Shown here: piece by piece, positions 1-11,240 of the stretch | Numbering within the stretch: position 1 is the stretch's first letter | How the letters are laid out: the number at the start of each line of letters is the position of its first letter | Assembly: GCF_000003815.2 (NCBI RefSeq) | Contig: NC_049989.1 | Coordinates: forward strand, 11,761,704 to 11,825,703 | Direction: 5' to 3' | Source: Branchiostoma floridae | Lineage: Eukaryota; Chordata; Leptocardii; Amphioxiformes; Branchiostomatidae | DNA length: 64,000 nucleotides | Program-made: the position numbers and the translations under genes | Notes under the pieces: generated by a model | Told to the model about the DNA's origin: nothing | What the model saw: only the letters and a program-made list of their open reading frames with translations | Databases searched by the model: none

Positions 1-1282
1 AAACCGAAGCGGCGCAGTTATGCGTTTGGCTGTGTGTCAAAATCGTCAACCTGGGGATGAACATGAGAAGTCAACCTAAGAAAAGAGCAGTAAGCCCGAG
101 TGATATATGACACGGCTTCGATCCTCTAAAACGCACAATCTCGGAGACACCACTATACCGTTGTCATCGATAAGAACATATGATGGACAGTATGTTGGAA
201 TCGACGTACCAGCGACGTACTCCGATATACCAAAGCGCGCTTGTCGGTTAGCTTCTCAAGCGATGAATCCAATACCAGTCATCAAGGAGACAAGGCAGTC
301 CGCTGTAGCATTGTGCCGTGGGTTCAAACCTCTACTGTTGATCTGTCGAGAGAGAGCTCGTGCTCTGTACCTCCCTCCCTCCCGTAGGGAGACTGAACGG
401 ACAAATGGAACGGCAACAAAAGCATGTGGCGGGGCTGGCGAGTCTGTGTCGAATCGGAGACCGCCTTGATCGATCTGATGCTGAATCCAGCCCTGAAGCT
501 GTTTTCTCCTACAGAGCCGATGAATCGGACGATTCCATCAGGTTTCGCTAGAGGGGACCACCTCCTCAAATCGTAGATGTCTCCCATCGCCCAATAACAC
601 AACCCAATACGCTGTGCGTTTAACAAATGACAGAATGTATGCTGGAATGGACTCGCGATTTGACGATCATCCAAAAAGTTATGCAAAGTATATACATCAA
701 GCGCAAGCCTATCGCTCAACACACTGCCACTCTACGTATACAGCACTAGCAACACTGAGTATGTAAAATGGCTGGAAATCTTTACGGAGCAAAAATCCTG
801 TATTCAGTACAGTATCTCGCTTATCATAACTGATTATTGATCCAAAATAGTGTCTTATAATGTTGTTTGATACCCCTACGAATTACGGACGAAGCATAAA
901 AGCTTCGTTCGCACTTTTAGGTCGAAAGTCAGCTCAACTAAAACGAACTAATTTTGTCCAGGAAGTCTATAGAAGCGCTCCTGGTGGTTTCTATTGTTGG
1001 AAAAACTTTTTTCCTTTTACAAAAAAAGGCCATCTGGCGGGAGCCATTCTGAGTCCTTAAAAAGGCGTCCTGATGCCGCTGTAATTCAGTGGAGTTAATA
1101 AGGGTGTACAAAAGGCGGGGTGCTAACGGGGACCGGGACGGCATAATGGTCGCCTGGTCACGGCGATTCCGCCCGCCTATGGTCTCCCGGGATACGTGAT
1201 GTCTCTATTAACGACAGGAGCCGCGGTTGGCATCCTGAAAAAGGCTTATTGTGAGTATGCGGACACTGATTCGGGCCCGATT
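1..1282. other. No recognisable gene or repeat
   Basis: I see short open frames only, none with protein-like composition or a splice-site pattern I would trust. No internal tandem or inverted repeat of useful length was found by eye. Base composition is near 50% G+C, higher than much of the window. Confidence 0.5.
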
Positions 1283-1640
1283 AGAGACGGCAGGAACAAG
1301 GGAACCAAGGCACGAACAAACGACGGGGTTGGACCTGTGCAATCCCGGTGGGAACCGGCGGTTTGACGATATGGAGTGATGGCTTCATTTTGGTGTTGTC
1401 ATTTTGCTTGACAAAGGCCGGTGCCATTGGAGACAGACGTACCAACCAACTAAGGCACGAACAAACGCAGGGGTTGGGGTTGTGCAACCCCAGTGGGAAC
1501 AGGCGCAGCAGTGGGTATAGACGAGGTGATGGCTTCATTTTAGTGTGATCATTTCGCTTGATAATTAGAGACAACAGGGATACTATGGATAGACGCACCA
1601 ACCAAGGCACGAAGAAACGTCAGAACCAGTGCTCCATATG
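1283..1640. repeat. Tandem repeat, three partial units of ~145-152 bp
   Basis: The motif AAGGCACGAACAAACG starts near 1307 and again near 1452, and a diverged version starts near 1604, giving spacings of 145 and 152 bp. Between them other blocks also repeat: GGTTG...TGTGCAA.CCC.GTGGGAAC, then GATGGCTTCATTTT followed by GT..TCATTT.GCTTGA. The units differ by many substitutions and small indels, so the duplication is old. GATGGCTTCATT recurs alone near 2133. Open frames here are by-products of the repeat. Confidence 0.8.
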
Positions 1641-1737
1641 GCCCCCATTCCACTTGGACGGCGATTTGCTGTGACCTAAAATTTTGAAGATCGCTCCATA
1701 ACTTTCTTAGATAAAAGAAAAAACATTTTGCACTTTG

Positions 1738-1850
1738 TGTGTTGTCGCTTCAGTCACACGTTTATATTTTGCACGATTCTAATCATAAAAGGGTCCCATA
1801 AATCCAATCTTGGTCGTAGCGACGTCGCAGCGCGATCGCCGTCTTTAAAC
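1738..1850 (+). repeat. Dispersed repeat, family R
   Basis: The order TTGTCG(C/T)TTCAGTCA.AC.TTTA, then an A+T-rich spacer, then AATCCAATCTTGGTCG, then GTCGCAG-type motifs also occurs at 58892-58995 and, more diverged, at 39215-39313. The segment ends in CGCGATCGCC, and a related CGGCGATCGCC occurs about 50 bp further on. Coding capacity is absent. A non-autonomous element or the tail of one is the likely identity. Confidence 0.5.
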
Positions 1851-2489
1851 CTCTGTCATATTTCGCAAAAAACGATCGGACGACGATTCTGCGGCGATCG
1901 CCCGAGCCTAGCTTATATAATGATAACACAACAATTGTACAAGGTACAAAGTATAGCATATATGTGACAGGGACGGTTTTCAGGTGAAAAAATACGCGAA
2001 ACCATCAGTAGATCTTGAATATCTTCCATCGATACGCCCAAAGATCGTGGATAATGTGGCAGGGGTATTAGTGGAATGCAGGCCTAACTCCGATAGAAAT
2101 GAACGCGGCAGTGGCGTTGTCTAAAGACGTGGTGATGGCTTCATTCGGGCTGACAGGGGCCGGCCGGCAGCGCCCACCCACACGGTGATGTACAGTTCGT
2201 GTCGCGGCCTGGTAAATAGAGGTCGCGCTACATATTGCCGGAGCATAAATGAGTTGACGCGAGCGCGCGGCAGTAAAGGGAGACGGACGGACGGAACAGG
2301 GTTGATAAGACCGATAATGGTCCATCCGGGGTTCCTCCAGGCACAGGGATGGGAGCGGCAGGAGGTGATGAAAAGAACAAAGGGCAGGGGACGACAGGAT
2401 GGATGAGTTTGAATGACGAACTCAAAACAAGTCAGGCGGTGCTAACTTCCCGCGCAGACCTTTTAGGTGTGGAAATGATCTTCTTTTAG
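1851..2489. other. No gene seen
   Basis: Contains isolated TGACAGGG motifs (near 1965 and 2148) that match the end of family P elsewhere in the window, but no body of that family is recognisable here. The sequence becomes G+C-rich towards the assembly gap. Confidence 0.4.
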
Positions 2490-3166
2490 NNNNNNNNNNN
2501 NNNNNNNNNNNNNNNNNNNNNNNNNNNNNNNNNNNNNNNNNNNNNNNNNNNNNNNNNNNNNNNNNNNNNNNNNNNNNNNNNNNNNNNNNNNNNNNNNNNN
2601 NNNNNNNNNNNNNNNNNNNNNNNNNNNNNNNNNNNNNNNNNNNNNNNNNNNNNNNNNNNNNNNNNNNNNNNNNNNNNNNNNNNNNNNNNNNNNNNNNNNN
2701 NNNNNNNNNNNNNNNNNNNNNNNNNNNNNNNNNNNNNNNNNNNNNNNNNNNNNNNNNNNNNNNNNNNNNNNNNNNNNNNNNNNNNNNNNNNNNNNNNNNN
2801 NNNNNNNNNNNNNNNNNNNNNNNNNNNNNNNNNNNNNNNNNNNNNNNNNNNNNNNNNNNNNNNNNNNNNNNNNNNNNNNNNNNNNNNNNNNNNNNNNNNN
2901 NNNNNNNNNNNNNNNNNNNNNNNNNNNNNNNNNNNNNNNNNNNNNNNNNNNNNNNNNNNNNNNNNNNNNNNNNNNNNNNNNNNNNNNNNNNNNNNNNNNN
3001 NNNNNNNNNNNNNNNNNNNNNNNNNNNNNNNNNNNNNNNNNNNNNNNNNNNNNNNNNNNNNNNNNNNNNNNNNNNNNNNNNNNNNNNNNNNNNNNNNNNN
3101 NNNNNNNNNNNNNNNNNNNNNNNNNNNNNNNNNNNNNNNNNNNNNNNNNNNNNNNNNNNNNNNNNN
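2490..3166. other. Assembly gap (677 N)
   Basis: All bases are N. Any open frame crossing it is an artefact. Confidence 1.
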
Positions 3167-3595
3167 AAAAATTTGATCGCATTTAGAGAGTGATCTGCCC
3201 AGGTCCATATCCCGGCCGTTGCTTTTGAAAACGCTGCAGTCTTCTGGCGTACTTTTCACTGTACTTGTAGACAGGTGCGCCAAATTTTGGCGACAAAGGA
3301 TGGTTATCTTCAAATTTTCTGAAACTTGGACATGATCTACAAGCATTTACTTTATTAGTTTCCTGCAAATACCTGTCGTTTCTTAAGACATCATCTTTAG
3401 ATAGGTGAGAAAGACACAGAGAGAGGATACCTGCATCGATATCTTGTCTCACTACTGACATACAAGAAAGATCAATGTGGCTTTTTTTTTACATTGAAGT
3501 AACCATTGCGAATTTGCTTTCAGTAGGTAGTTACTAGTAGTCAAATAATCTACATTAAAGTTGCTAAAGTGACGTCTACAGCTATCAAAACCTCC
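3167..3595. other. No gene or repeat recognised
   Basis: A+T-rich sequence between the gap and the retroelement end; short open frames on the minus strand are unremarkable. Confidence 0.4.
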
Positions 3596-3690
3596 TGCCA
3601 CGGAATAAAGAGACTCTAATTTTACACAACCATTGCTTTATTCTCACCAACGTTTCGGTGACCGTCTGTCACCTTCTTCAGGGCAATTCT
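3596..3690 (-). mobile_element. Probable retroelement 3' end with hairpin-GAAAC motif
   Basis: Read on the minus strand, CTGAAGAA is followed by the perfect 6 bp hairpin GGTGAC/GTCACC and then by GAAACGTTGG and AATAAAG. CTGANGA-hairpin-GAAAC is the order of a hammerhead ribozyme core, and Penelope-like elements are known to carry such motifs. Here an extra A separates the core from the hairpin and no NUH cleavage triplet is clearly placed, so it may be a relic. Related hairpins occur at 11571-11607, 11983-12020, 42725-42755 and 57126-57156. Confidence 0.5.
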
Positions 3691-3874
3691 GACTAGTTTA
3701 GGATACATTGTACTGCAGGATAGGTGTCGCTGCTCACAGTTCAGATGCGGTTACAAAACGTAAGTATTTACGGTTGTACCGACAGCTTTATGCAAAATAT
3801 TAACAATGCTGTCCCAAACGCAAAGGAGTATAAAACATCCATAACATTTGTGAAAATGTAAGTTTTATTCAGCC

Positions 3875-4209
3875 ACCCTTTCATAACCGTCCTACAACTT
3901 TGCTCCTGACCACTCCCAGTCCCAGATCGGTGCTGGGTTGGGAGTAGCCTGCAATCCTATATTGTAGTTCAGGGCTACAGAGCTGAAAACTTCTATCTCT
4001 TGTTGGCTCGTATGGTCGCATCTGAGCATACTATAGCTTTCCCGTTTTTTCTTGGATGTACATGTATATTTGGCTCGAGCAGACGACTTTTAAAAACTAG
4101 TATGTGGCCTCACAGACAAAATCCCAACCACAGATCCCTAGCTCACGACTTACTCCAAACCATGACCTGCAGATAGGCATGCGGCCATGGTCCACTATGA
4201 GTGACAGGG
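3875..4209 (-). mobile_element. Family P element, near full length (~335 bp)
   Basis: On the minus strand it starts CCCTGTCACTCATAG and runs colinearly with the copy at 43946-44450. Shared landmarks, in order, are GACCATGGCC near the start, GTTGGGA, an A+T-rich middle, CTACTCCCAACCCAG and GAGTGGTC(A/G)G. The distal end (ACTTTGCTCC...GGAC) matches the copy at 25092-25190. The family termini are CCCTGTCA and TGACAGGG, i.e. short inverted repeats. It is non-coding and looks like a small non-autonomous DNA transposon; the superfamily is unknown. Confidence 0.7.
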
Positions 4210-4529
4210 GTTCAACTGGCGGGAAAAACAACTGTCTCCGCGGCCATTTTGTAACTAAGAAGGATTCTATCGTTTGCGTCTGAGCGTGTCGTCTGAGCAG
4301 ATGCCTGAGCCAAGCTGTCGCGACCAACCGTGGCGCTACAATCTGCAGATCTGAACATTCTGATTATAAAACGTTCTGGGTGGACAATAATACATAAAAA
4401 CGGTCGATAATTAACAGCCGTCACTGCTCAGACGGCGCGTGGAAACTGAAAGCAAGATCAAGTTTGGGTGCCAAGCTTTATAAAAGTGAGCTCCAACGAA
4501 CCAGCTTAGCTCACTGACGATCTATTCTT
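4210..4529. other. No gene or repeat recognised
   Basis: Unique-looking sequence between family P and the SINE. The minus-strand open frames here extend into family P and are not credible genes. Confidence 0.4.
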
Positions 4530-4815
4530 CAACTGGTCGTGACAGAGAAGGCAGACACTATCTACAATATTTATAGGTTCACTGTAAGCGGAAGTTCCAG
4601 AACTTTTTTTTTCGAAAAGTACAATGAAGAGTGGACCATGGCTAAACGTCCCGTCCTAAGAACTGAAACCCTTTCCGAATTTCCAATACGGCAATAGAGT
4701 GTAGGCCGGGCGAGCGACACAGTCGGGCTTCGAACTCGTGATCTCTTTGCCCAGAACTGCAGACTGGACTAGACTACGAACAAGACAAGCAAGAAGTCGT
4801 GGCAATGGCAGAAAG
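4530..4815 (-). mobile_element. tRNA-derived SINE-like repeat
   Basis: On the minus strand a degenerate tRNA head carries a box-B-like GAGTTCGAAGC (near 4733), followed by GTGTCGCTCGCCC. The tail then runs GGGACGTTTAGCC and ends with a GTCTGCCTTCTCTGTCACGA-type block. The same blocks in the same order occur at 30640-30890. It is heavily diverged. It cannot be a functional tRNA gene because acceptor and anticodon arms do not pair. Confidence 0.6.
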
Positions 4816-5664
4816 ATCATACAAGTACTTGCTGTCAACAATATCAGTATATATATTTGTACTTGTATCCTAGACAGCTAATTACAACCGACATCCTCAG
4901 AAGACTTGGTAGCTCTTTGTAAATTTGGACCAACGGCTTTGCTGCGTTAGCTGCCGTGGCTATCAGACCATTCAAGTATTTGCCACCAAATTATCTTTTT
5001 GCCATCAACGATATCATCATAGTCTAACTGTACGAAAAGAAGATTCTTATCACAGAGCGTATCACGAGTAAGCAATAGTGCAAACAGTGGCCAATAGTTC
5101 TTACGGTTGAATGTGATTTGTGGCATCACGTAAGCTAATAACAGTATTGTTACCTTCGGGCGCGGAGTGCAGGGCCTGACAGGAAGTTAGGTCAAAGGTC
5201 CCAACTTATTTCCTTCTTCAATTTCCTGATATATGAATGCTTTTAGCCTATTTGGGCCAGTGCGGAAAATCATTAGGCAGAAACATTAAAAACATACAAT
5301 GATGAATTTAACAAGAAGTTCACAAAATTTGAAAATACCACATAGGTATGACATTTTCAATTTCTCGTTTTAAGTGTTTCCGGTCGTTAAAGTTTCAGCC
5401 ATAACTTGCGCGGTTTGAGTGGCATATATGGTATACTGTCAGAAAATTTCCTACAAAATATACACTTCTAAGGTCAAGTGATGCGCTTCCTATTAATGCA
5501 AGTCCTAAATTACATCAAAGCTGGCTTGGAAGAGTGAACGCTACCATCTGTCGTGTTCTTTTTATTATCCCATTGACTTCTGGAGTCACATGTGATATAT
5601 ATTACAGCATAGTAATACGTTTCTAGAAAGAGAAATATTGTTATCGCTACGTTTCGTCCTCTCC
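4816..5664. other. No gene or repeat recognised
   Basis: A+T-rich, with scattered short open frames only. Confidence 0.4.
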
Positions 5665-5790
5665 AAACAAACAAGGTCACTGACTTGCACCAAAAGGCTG
5701 TATCCGTGGTTACTGAATGTTGAGTATCATGTAGTAAGTGGCAGGATAGAACTGGAGAGCCTGGTCACATACATGTTAATATCATACATA
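5665..5790 (+). repeat. Dispersed repeat, family S
   Basis: AAGGTCA(C/A)TGACTT(G/T)(C/G)ACCA..(A/T)GGCTGT, then GTAGTAAGTGGCAGGA(T/C)AGAACTGG and GGTCAC, is shared in order and spacing with 16358-16465. Coding capacity is absent. Possibly the end of a larger non-autonomous element. Confidence 0.55.
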
Positions 5791-5840
5791 TGCATTGTCA
5801 GGACTGGTGACAGCTTTCAGACATATACATTTTTATTTGT

Positions 5841-6020
5841 AGGTGTGTGTCTCCGTGTCTGTGTGTGTTTCAGAAATTTGTGGGCAACATAACTCAAGAA
5901 CCTTTGGATAGATTGTAATGTGGGTAAGTCTTAGGATGAAATACGAAAATCAAGGTCGAGGTCAAGGTTTTGGCCCTCTTGTGTGACCTTGATATCGCAG
6001 CAGGACTGCCGTCATATTTT
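5841..6020 (+). repeat. Partial copy of family L
   Basis: A GTGTGTCTCCGTGTCTGTGT run is followed by AACATAACTCAAGAACC and TGGATAGATTG, the same order as at the left end of the element at 57214-58295. The rest has decayed or is missing. Confidence 0.55.
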
Positions 6021-6898
6021 TTGTATACATGTATTTTTTGCCCTAGATATGCTATGGACTTGATTTTGTTTTTGTTGGTTTTTAATGTAAGGGGAAAAGT
6101 GGTACAGGGCCGGCGGCCGCCTTAGCTAGCTTATTTAGCATGCTGCGTATGTGTGCCGAGACACATTGCAAGAAAAGCGTCGTGTCATCTGTCTTATGGT
6201 AACTATAGATCATGATGATAGCTGTTCTCAGCAGAGAAGGTACTTTGTAAAAAGAAGTGTATTACACATGGCAGCCGATAGCTGACGGTGGACAGACGTG
6301 GCGAGTTCTGTATCTCTGAGATGCTGCGAACGCAGTGAGACATTTGGTGGTCATAAGGGAAATATACAGTTCAGATTTCAAAGTGTTACTGGCGAGGAAA
6401 GTATACAGTGGCAGTGGACATGGCAGTGGACATGAACAGTGGACATAAACTTCAAAGTCTTTGTGCTAAACGCTTCGACTACATGTATAAAGGCTACAAT
6501 GCAAATTCACAGTCAGCACGAAGGACAAATTACAAACAACTTACAGACTAAAATCGTTAGCGGATACATTTTCGCGCTGCAAGTAGAAAATACAAGCAAA
6601 GGCTTCGGTATATGTACTACTACTTGGCATGCAACACAGTTCTTTGAAAACTGTAACTTATCGTACCGTTGCGCAAACAACAAAGGTACAATGGGACATG
6701 TATCAGAGAGGATCGAATTTGTAAATACTGTATCTCCACTGCAGTAGAAGATAGAAGCCTTTTTATCCCTGATAATTCATTTTATGACGACAAAAAACAA
6801 GCTATTTCAGTATCTATCAACATGCCGAAAATACATTTTACCTTCCCACCATTCCTGACTTTAAGAAAAAATATTCCAATAAATCCAAGAACGGCATA
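6021..6898. other. No gene or repeat recognised
   Basis: Includes a short reiteration of GGCAGTGGACATG near 6410-6445. The frame at 6439-6747 encodes a low-complexity-free but unrecognised peptide and I see no splice or family support for it. Confidence 0.4.
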
Positions 6899-6998
6899 NN
6901 NNNNNNNNNNNNNNNNNNNNNNNNNNNNNNNNNNNNNNNNNNNNNNNNNNNNNNNNNNNNNNNNNNNNNNNNNNNNNNNNNNNNNNNNNNNNNNNNNN
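6899..6998. other. Assembly gap (100 N)
   Basis: Exactly 100 N, a size commonly used for gaps of unknown length, so the true distance across it may differ. Confidence 1.
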
Positions 6999-7575
6999 TA
7001 TCATATCTATATTACCTGTACTTGAAATTAGCCCCCGAGCATGTATTGCAAATGACTTATCGATATTTCAAGCTCATAAGTTTCGTAATTGCTTTTTGCA
7101 CGCGCTTTTCAAAAGGGCTTTTAGTCGATCTGACTTGTCAAACGCACCAGCCGCAATTGTTTAGATACAGGCAATTCAAACTCTTCAATTGTAGAATGCA
7201 CTTTGTTAAGGGTTTCCCCACAAGAATTCTTGATATGTCAACCTTAGAGGCATTGTCAAGTGTATATCAATGAAAATAGCTGCCAACATTGTACCTCAGA
7301 GACTTGGTGAATGAGCTAGCTTGGGAGTGTTTCTATTAGAGATTGCTGATGGTGATGTTTTCCTCGTTTGGCGTAATGCCAGGCACAATGAAAACAAGAT
7401 TTCCAAGATGACATGCGTCCGTAAAATATTTTGATTACATTGGATGTGTCCGTTTGACTCCATTAGCACTTTCTGTCAGTCTACGGAGAACGTGGCAGGC
7501 AGAAGGGAATAATAACTGCAAAAACAGACAGACCAAAAATAATACCTTCGATGACTTAGTAGCATTTGCCACAAT

Positions 7576-7578
<3 letters not shown>
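6999..7578. other. No gene or repeat recognised
   Basis: Nothing beyond a GGATGTGTCCGTTTGACTCC block (near 7441) that loosely matches other blocks near 21786 and 33899. Confidence 0.35.
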
Positions 7579-7633
<55 letters not shown>

Positions 7634-7652
7634 TAAACACGCGCGCGCACAT
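7579..7652. repeat. (CA)n microsatellite with GC-alternating tail
   Basis: About 25 uninterrupted CA units to ~7629, then ACATACATAAACAC and a short GCGCGCGC run. The alternating purine-pyrimidine run could adopt Z-form DNA, which is inference from sequence only. Confidence 0.95.
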
Positions 7653-7698
7653 ACATATATTACATACAAACGCTCTTACACACCATGTATATATATAT

Positions 7699-8042
7699 CA
7701 GGCTTTTAGCTAGGATTTTTTCATAGGGTGTCCAAATTTCTTGCCATTAGGCGAGCGCTGCAGGCGCGAGTATCGTAGGGCGTCTGGGGACATCCCCACT
7801 CAGAAAATTCTGAAATTTATAACTCTCTGAAACACCATTTCCCACATTTTGAGGTGCAAATTTGGGGGGAATGAAGCAAATTTACTGTCAGACAGGCCAC
7901 ATGTGACCTGCAGCATCCCTGGTCAATCAGAATTCCATGCTTGTCAGAGGATCTGCTCCCCAGTGTAAGGGTGTACAATTTGTGTTATTTTTTTAACAGT
8001 GTGTACAATGTACACCTGTACACCTACCTGGCTAAAAGCCTG
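7699..8042. mobile_element. hAT-like MITE, 344 bp, with 8 bp flanking repeat
   Basis: Ends are CAGGCTTTTAGCTAGG and CCTGGCTAAAAGCCTG, an inverted repeat with one mismatch. Both sides are flanked by ATATATAT (7691-7698 and 8043-8050), which fits the 8 bp target duplication of hAT transposons, although the flank is low complexity and proves little alone. CAGG starts are also typical of hAT ends. There is no transposase frame, so it is non-autonomous. Its ends resemble those of the larger element at 53270-55130. Confidence 0.8.
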
Positions 8043-8050
8043 ATATATAT

Positions 8051-8524
8051 ATATTTATAAACATTTAATTTACTATGCGCCCTACACCTGCAGTCGATTA
8101 CTCTCCATAAGTTCATCATGATGTCACGATGAAATATCTATTCATTGTAACTCCCTCCTATTATTAATAATCCAATTTTGGTCGCATAATCAAATCCAAC
8201 GGAAGAGGTGCCTTTTAACACCCCTGGTTTTACAGAGAGAAGCTAGTCTGCGTAACGCGAACTCCGCTGTCCAGGGCTGTAACTGGCCCCTCCCTGCGGC
8301 AATGCAGGGCGGGCCAATAAGAAGCGCGATTAGATCAGGCTACACAGAAGCAGACCTACATAAACCGTTGTTTACCTAATAGTGTAAGCACATGGGGGTA
8401 CCTACATCCATACTGTTGTAATTACGCGTACAGTCCAAATATCGGACACCCGTTAAAGCACTTCGATGTGCGTCGGGCGGGCCGGGATTTGCCTTTCAGC
8501 ATTATCGGAGATTCCACTGTGCTC
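8051..8524. other. No gene seen
   Basis: AATCCAATTTTGGTCGCA near 8168 matches a core block of family R, without the rest of that family. Confidence 0.4.
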
Positions 8525-9072
8525 TGCTGCATTCATCTACATTTGCATCTTCTAGTTAACTTAAAAGCGAAGAGGACTTAAGCTAGATCCATTTACGTCT
8601 TAATTAGAGACAAAAGAGGAGTTAATCTATATCCATTTACATTAACATCGTCTAGTATCTTAACTAGAGACGGAAGATGAATTTGTAAGCTACATCCCTT
8701 TGCATTTACATATGCTGGTGTCTCAAGTTCTGTATCCATTAATATCTGCATCTTCTAGTGTCTTAAAAAGAGACAGAGGAGGAGTTACACTGATTTACAT
8801 TTACATCTGCTAGTGTTTTAACTAGAGATGGAAGACGACTTTTTTAAGCTACATTCATTGACATCTACATCTGACAGTGTCTTACCTAGAGACTGGGGCG
8901 CCGAGACTGAATACGACTTCTATAAACTACATTCATTTACATCTACATCTTTCAGTGTCTTAATTGATGACAAAAGACTGAAGCTACATTAATCTACATC
9001 TACATCTTGCAGTGTCTTCGCGAAAGAAGACGTAAGCAACATTCATTTATATTCATACCATTCATCTAGAAT
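8525..9072. repeat. Decayed tandem array, ~70-90 bp units
   Basis: The phrase CATTCATTTACATCTACATCT, then AGTGTCTTAACTAGAGAC, then GGAAGA.GA and AAGCTA recurs about seven times with heavy divergence (for example around 8530, 8640, 8740, 8800, 8850, 8925 and 8990). Unit length varies through indels. Non-coding. Confidence 0.75.
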
Positions 9073-9489
9073 TTTAATAATAGAAAGGAAAAGACTCTGG
9101 CTTTTCAGGAAAGCGCCTTAAATGGGGAGCTTGTATTCGTTTGCATTTAATTTGCCAACTTTTACGAAATACGTACGATAATAATAATACCTAAACTTGA
9201 TCATACAACCAACCCGGACCATTTCAGCTTGCGCGAAAATCACGTTCAGTAGGCGTCTTTCCAGTGAATTCATAAGTACCGCAAGTAAAAATTCATAAGA
9301 GGTCCCTAAGCATAGAGCTTCATATCCATCCGGAGTTATTGTATTGTTCACAGTGAGCGAGCTTCAATTGAAGATGCGATTTATATTTGCGCTGATATGA
9401 TAGTGACGCACTTGTCCGTGACCTTGTTCACTCAGCCGTCTCGGTGCACAAGTTCTGAGCCAACATCCGTTAGCGTTTCGCTTACTAAC
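9073..9489. other. No gene or repeat recognised
   Basis: Nothing identifiable; the minus-strand frame at 9118-9351 has no recognisable features. Confidence 0.35.
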
Positions 9490-9736
9490 CAGTGCATCTC
9501 GGTGCACTTGAGGCACCGGTGCGGCACTGCGGGGTTCGTTTACTGCGGCACTGTTGTGTTATTTTCGCTGATCTTCTTTATAATCAAGACATTTCGTAAT
9601 ACTTGAAAGTATGGCTAAAAAGACAACAAAATACACAAAACGTAAGAAAATTTGTTTATTATCTCTGAAATTCGTGGAGTAATCTTTCGAACCCCGCAGT
9701 GCCGCACCGGTGCCCGAAGTGCAGTGAGATCCCACC
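9490..9736. mobile_element. MITE with GGTGGTATCTCACTGCACTT-type ends
   Basis: Inverted terminal arms contain GCACCGGTGCGGCACTGCGG (left) and its reverse complement (right), around an A+T-rich core with TGTTGTGTTATTTTCGC. The right terminus TGAGATCCCACC matches the copy at 40457-40665; the left terminus is more eroded. It has no coding capacity. The frame starting at 9699 begins inside the right arm and is not a gene. Confidence 0.8.
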
Positions 9737-10389
9737 TTTACCGTTCAACTCACTACTCACATATTCTATCGGCATGATTTTCCGCCTGATGAGCGTATGG
9801 CTTTCCAATAACAAAGGCTCCGTAAGCGCGTTTAAGAGCTGTATTAGCATTCCAATGGCTGTCTCCAGATTGTATACTTATGTCTTCACCCTAAGGAAAT
9901 CATGGCGGATTAGGGGGCCAAGTCGCCCGGGCATCAATCCGAGGGTATCCCTAATCCCGTATCAGATATCTGTGCTACTTAATTCTGGTAGGTTCCAGGC
10001 GGGATTAATGAAGTATGGATTGATGAGACAAATCCAATTGACCTTCCTAAACAAGGTTGGAAAAGGGCAATCGAGATTGGTGTGTTTCTTTTTACTCTTG
10101 TTAGTCTTTTTCTTATCCATTTCAGCGCGTTCCCATAGGTTTAGCAATGTTGCCCACATACTCTAACGAGATCTAGTTTGCTTTCTGTTCTACAAATGGA
10201 ATAAATTGTTCTTGTGTTTGATTTCATTCTTTCTACGCTACCACACTGGCTGTAGCCTATCTTATGTCAACTTGAATTTTACTTTAATTTATTACGATTT
10301 ACCACATTTGTGAGAAGATTGACATAACAGATGAGTATCACTTTTTCTTTCAAAATGCCAGAACGGAGGGACAATAAGGTTCTATTAAC
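9737..10389. other. No gene or repeat recognised
   Basis: The plus frame running to 10166 ends in a hydrophobic stretch, but it starts in a MITE arm and lacks family similarity that I can see. Confidence 0.35.
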
Positions 10390-10463
10390 CCACACCTGTA
10401 AGGACTCCCTGTTCTTTTCGATAAGTGTGGCGGGTTCTTTAAAGTGCTAGAGGTGTGGTCACC
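10390..10463 (-). repeat. Fragment of the SINE tail found at 50546-50618
   Basis: GATAAGTGT(A/G)G(T/C)GGGTTC, then GTGCT(T/A)G(T/A)GGTGTG, is shared in order and spacing with the plus-strand text at 50563-50612. Only the 3' part of that SINE-like repeat is present. Confidence 0.55.
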
Positions 10464-11167
10464 TTCATATAGAGCGGGATTGAACTTCCACGGCAAACTA
10501 CCCTTCTAGGAAAACTTGCTTCCACGACAAACTCTCTCTCCCAGCATTACAGTACCTTAGTCAATACTGAAGATCGCGAACCAGCGCCCCCCCCCCCCAC
10601 TCCCCCATGAAATAAAATCCAGCCCCGCTAGAAGTCTTTGAAGGAGGATACTCGAGGTGTGCCTCTCCGCAAACATGGTACTTCCGGCTTTTCATCGCAC
10701 TCTGGAGTACTCATTTTTACCAGAGTCAAGGGAAGAAACAGTTCCCAAAGGCATAGCACTGTGCCCTACCAGCGATTCGTACATAAAACCTGCAATTTCT
10801 GCGTCAACAATCCTAACCACAAGACAACATTGCTACTTCCTCTGTGCGGATGTGATTTCGTCTTCTTCAAACAGCATTCTTTATGCAACACCGCTCTTTT
10901 CATCCCCTTAGACATCGCAGCCAATTCTAGAAGCAGGCCCTAAGTGTCTTTATCTTGATCTTTTCCTTAAGTACAAGCGATGGTGCCCTTGGATGGACAA
11001 TAACACGGCGACCTTCGCGTTATTGCACCCTTGGACATAATCACAAGAACGTTCACTATGGATTGCCTCGGTAAATATTGAAGATGGTATCTATTTGTCT
11101 TTGGAGCAGCCGGTTCAAGGCTAGGACAGAACAGCAAGCCGTAAATATTTTTTTTTTCTTTTAGAAC
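10464..11167. other. No gene seen
   Basis: Contains a 13-base C run near 10588. Two overlapping plus frames (10638-10943 and 10657-10911) have no recognisable domain. Confidence 0.35.
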
Positions 11168-11240
11168 TGGTGGCTTTGTGAGTTGTTGACTTTAAATAAA
11201 AAGGATATGGGTTCGAATCCCATTCGAATTGGCAATGATG
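11168..11240 (+). mobile_element. tRNA-like SINE head
   Basis: TGGTGGC...TTGTTGACTTTAAAT...ATGGGTTCGAATCCCAT aligns with the SINE head at 50735-50810. The T-arm is perfect (ATGGG/CCCAT around TTCGAAT), but the acceptor and anticodon stems do not form, so it is a tRNA-derived repeat rather than a tRNA gene. A tail could extend into 11241-11340. Confidence 0.55.

Noticed and set aside
2463-3346. Frames of 239 and 286 residues
   Set aside because: They consist mostly of N from the assembly gap.
9699-10166. 155-residue plus frame with hydrophobic C-terminus
   Set aside because: It starts in a MITE arm, shows no signal peptide or family features, and the hydrophobic run is pyrimidine-rich simple sequence.
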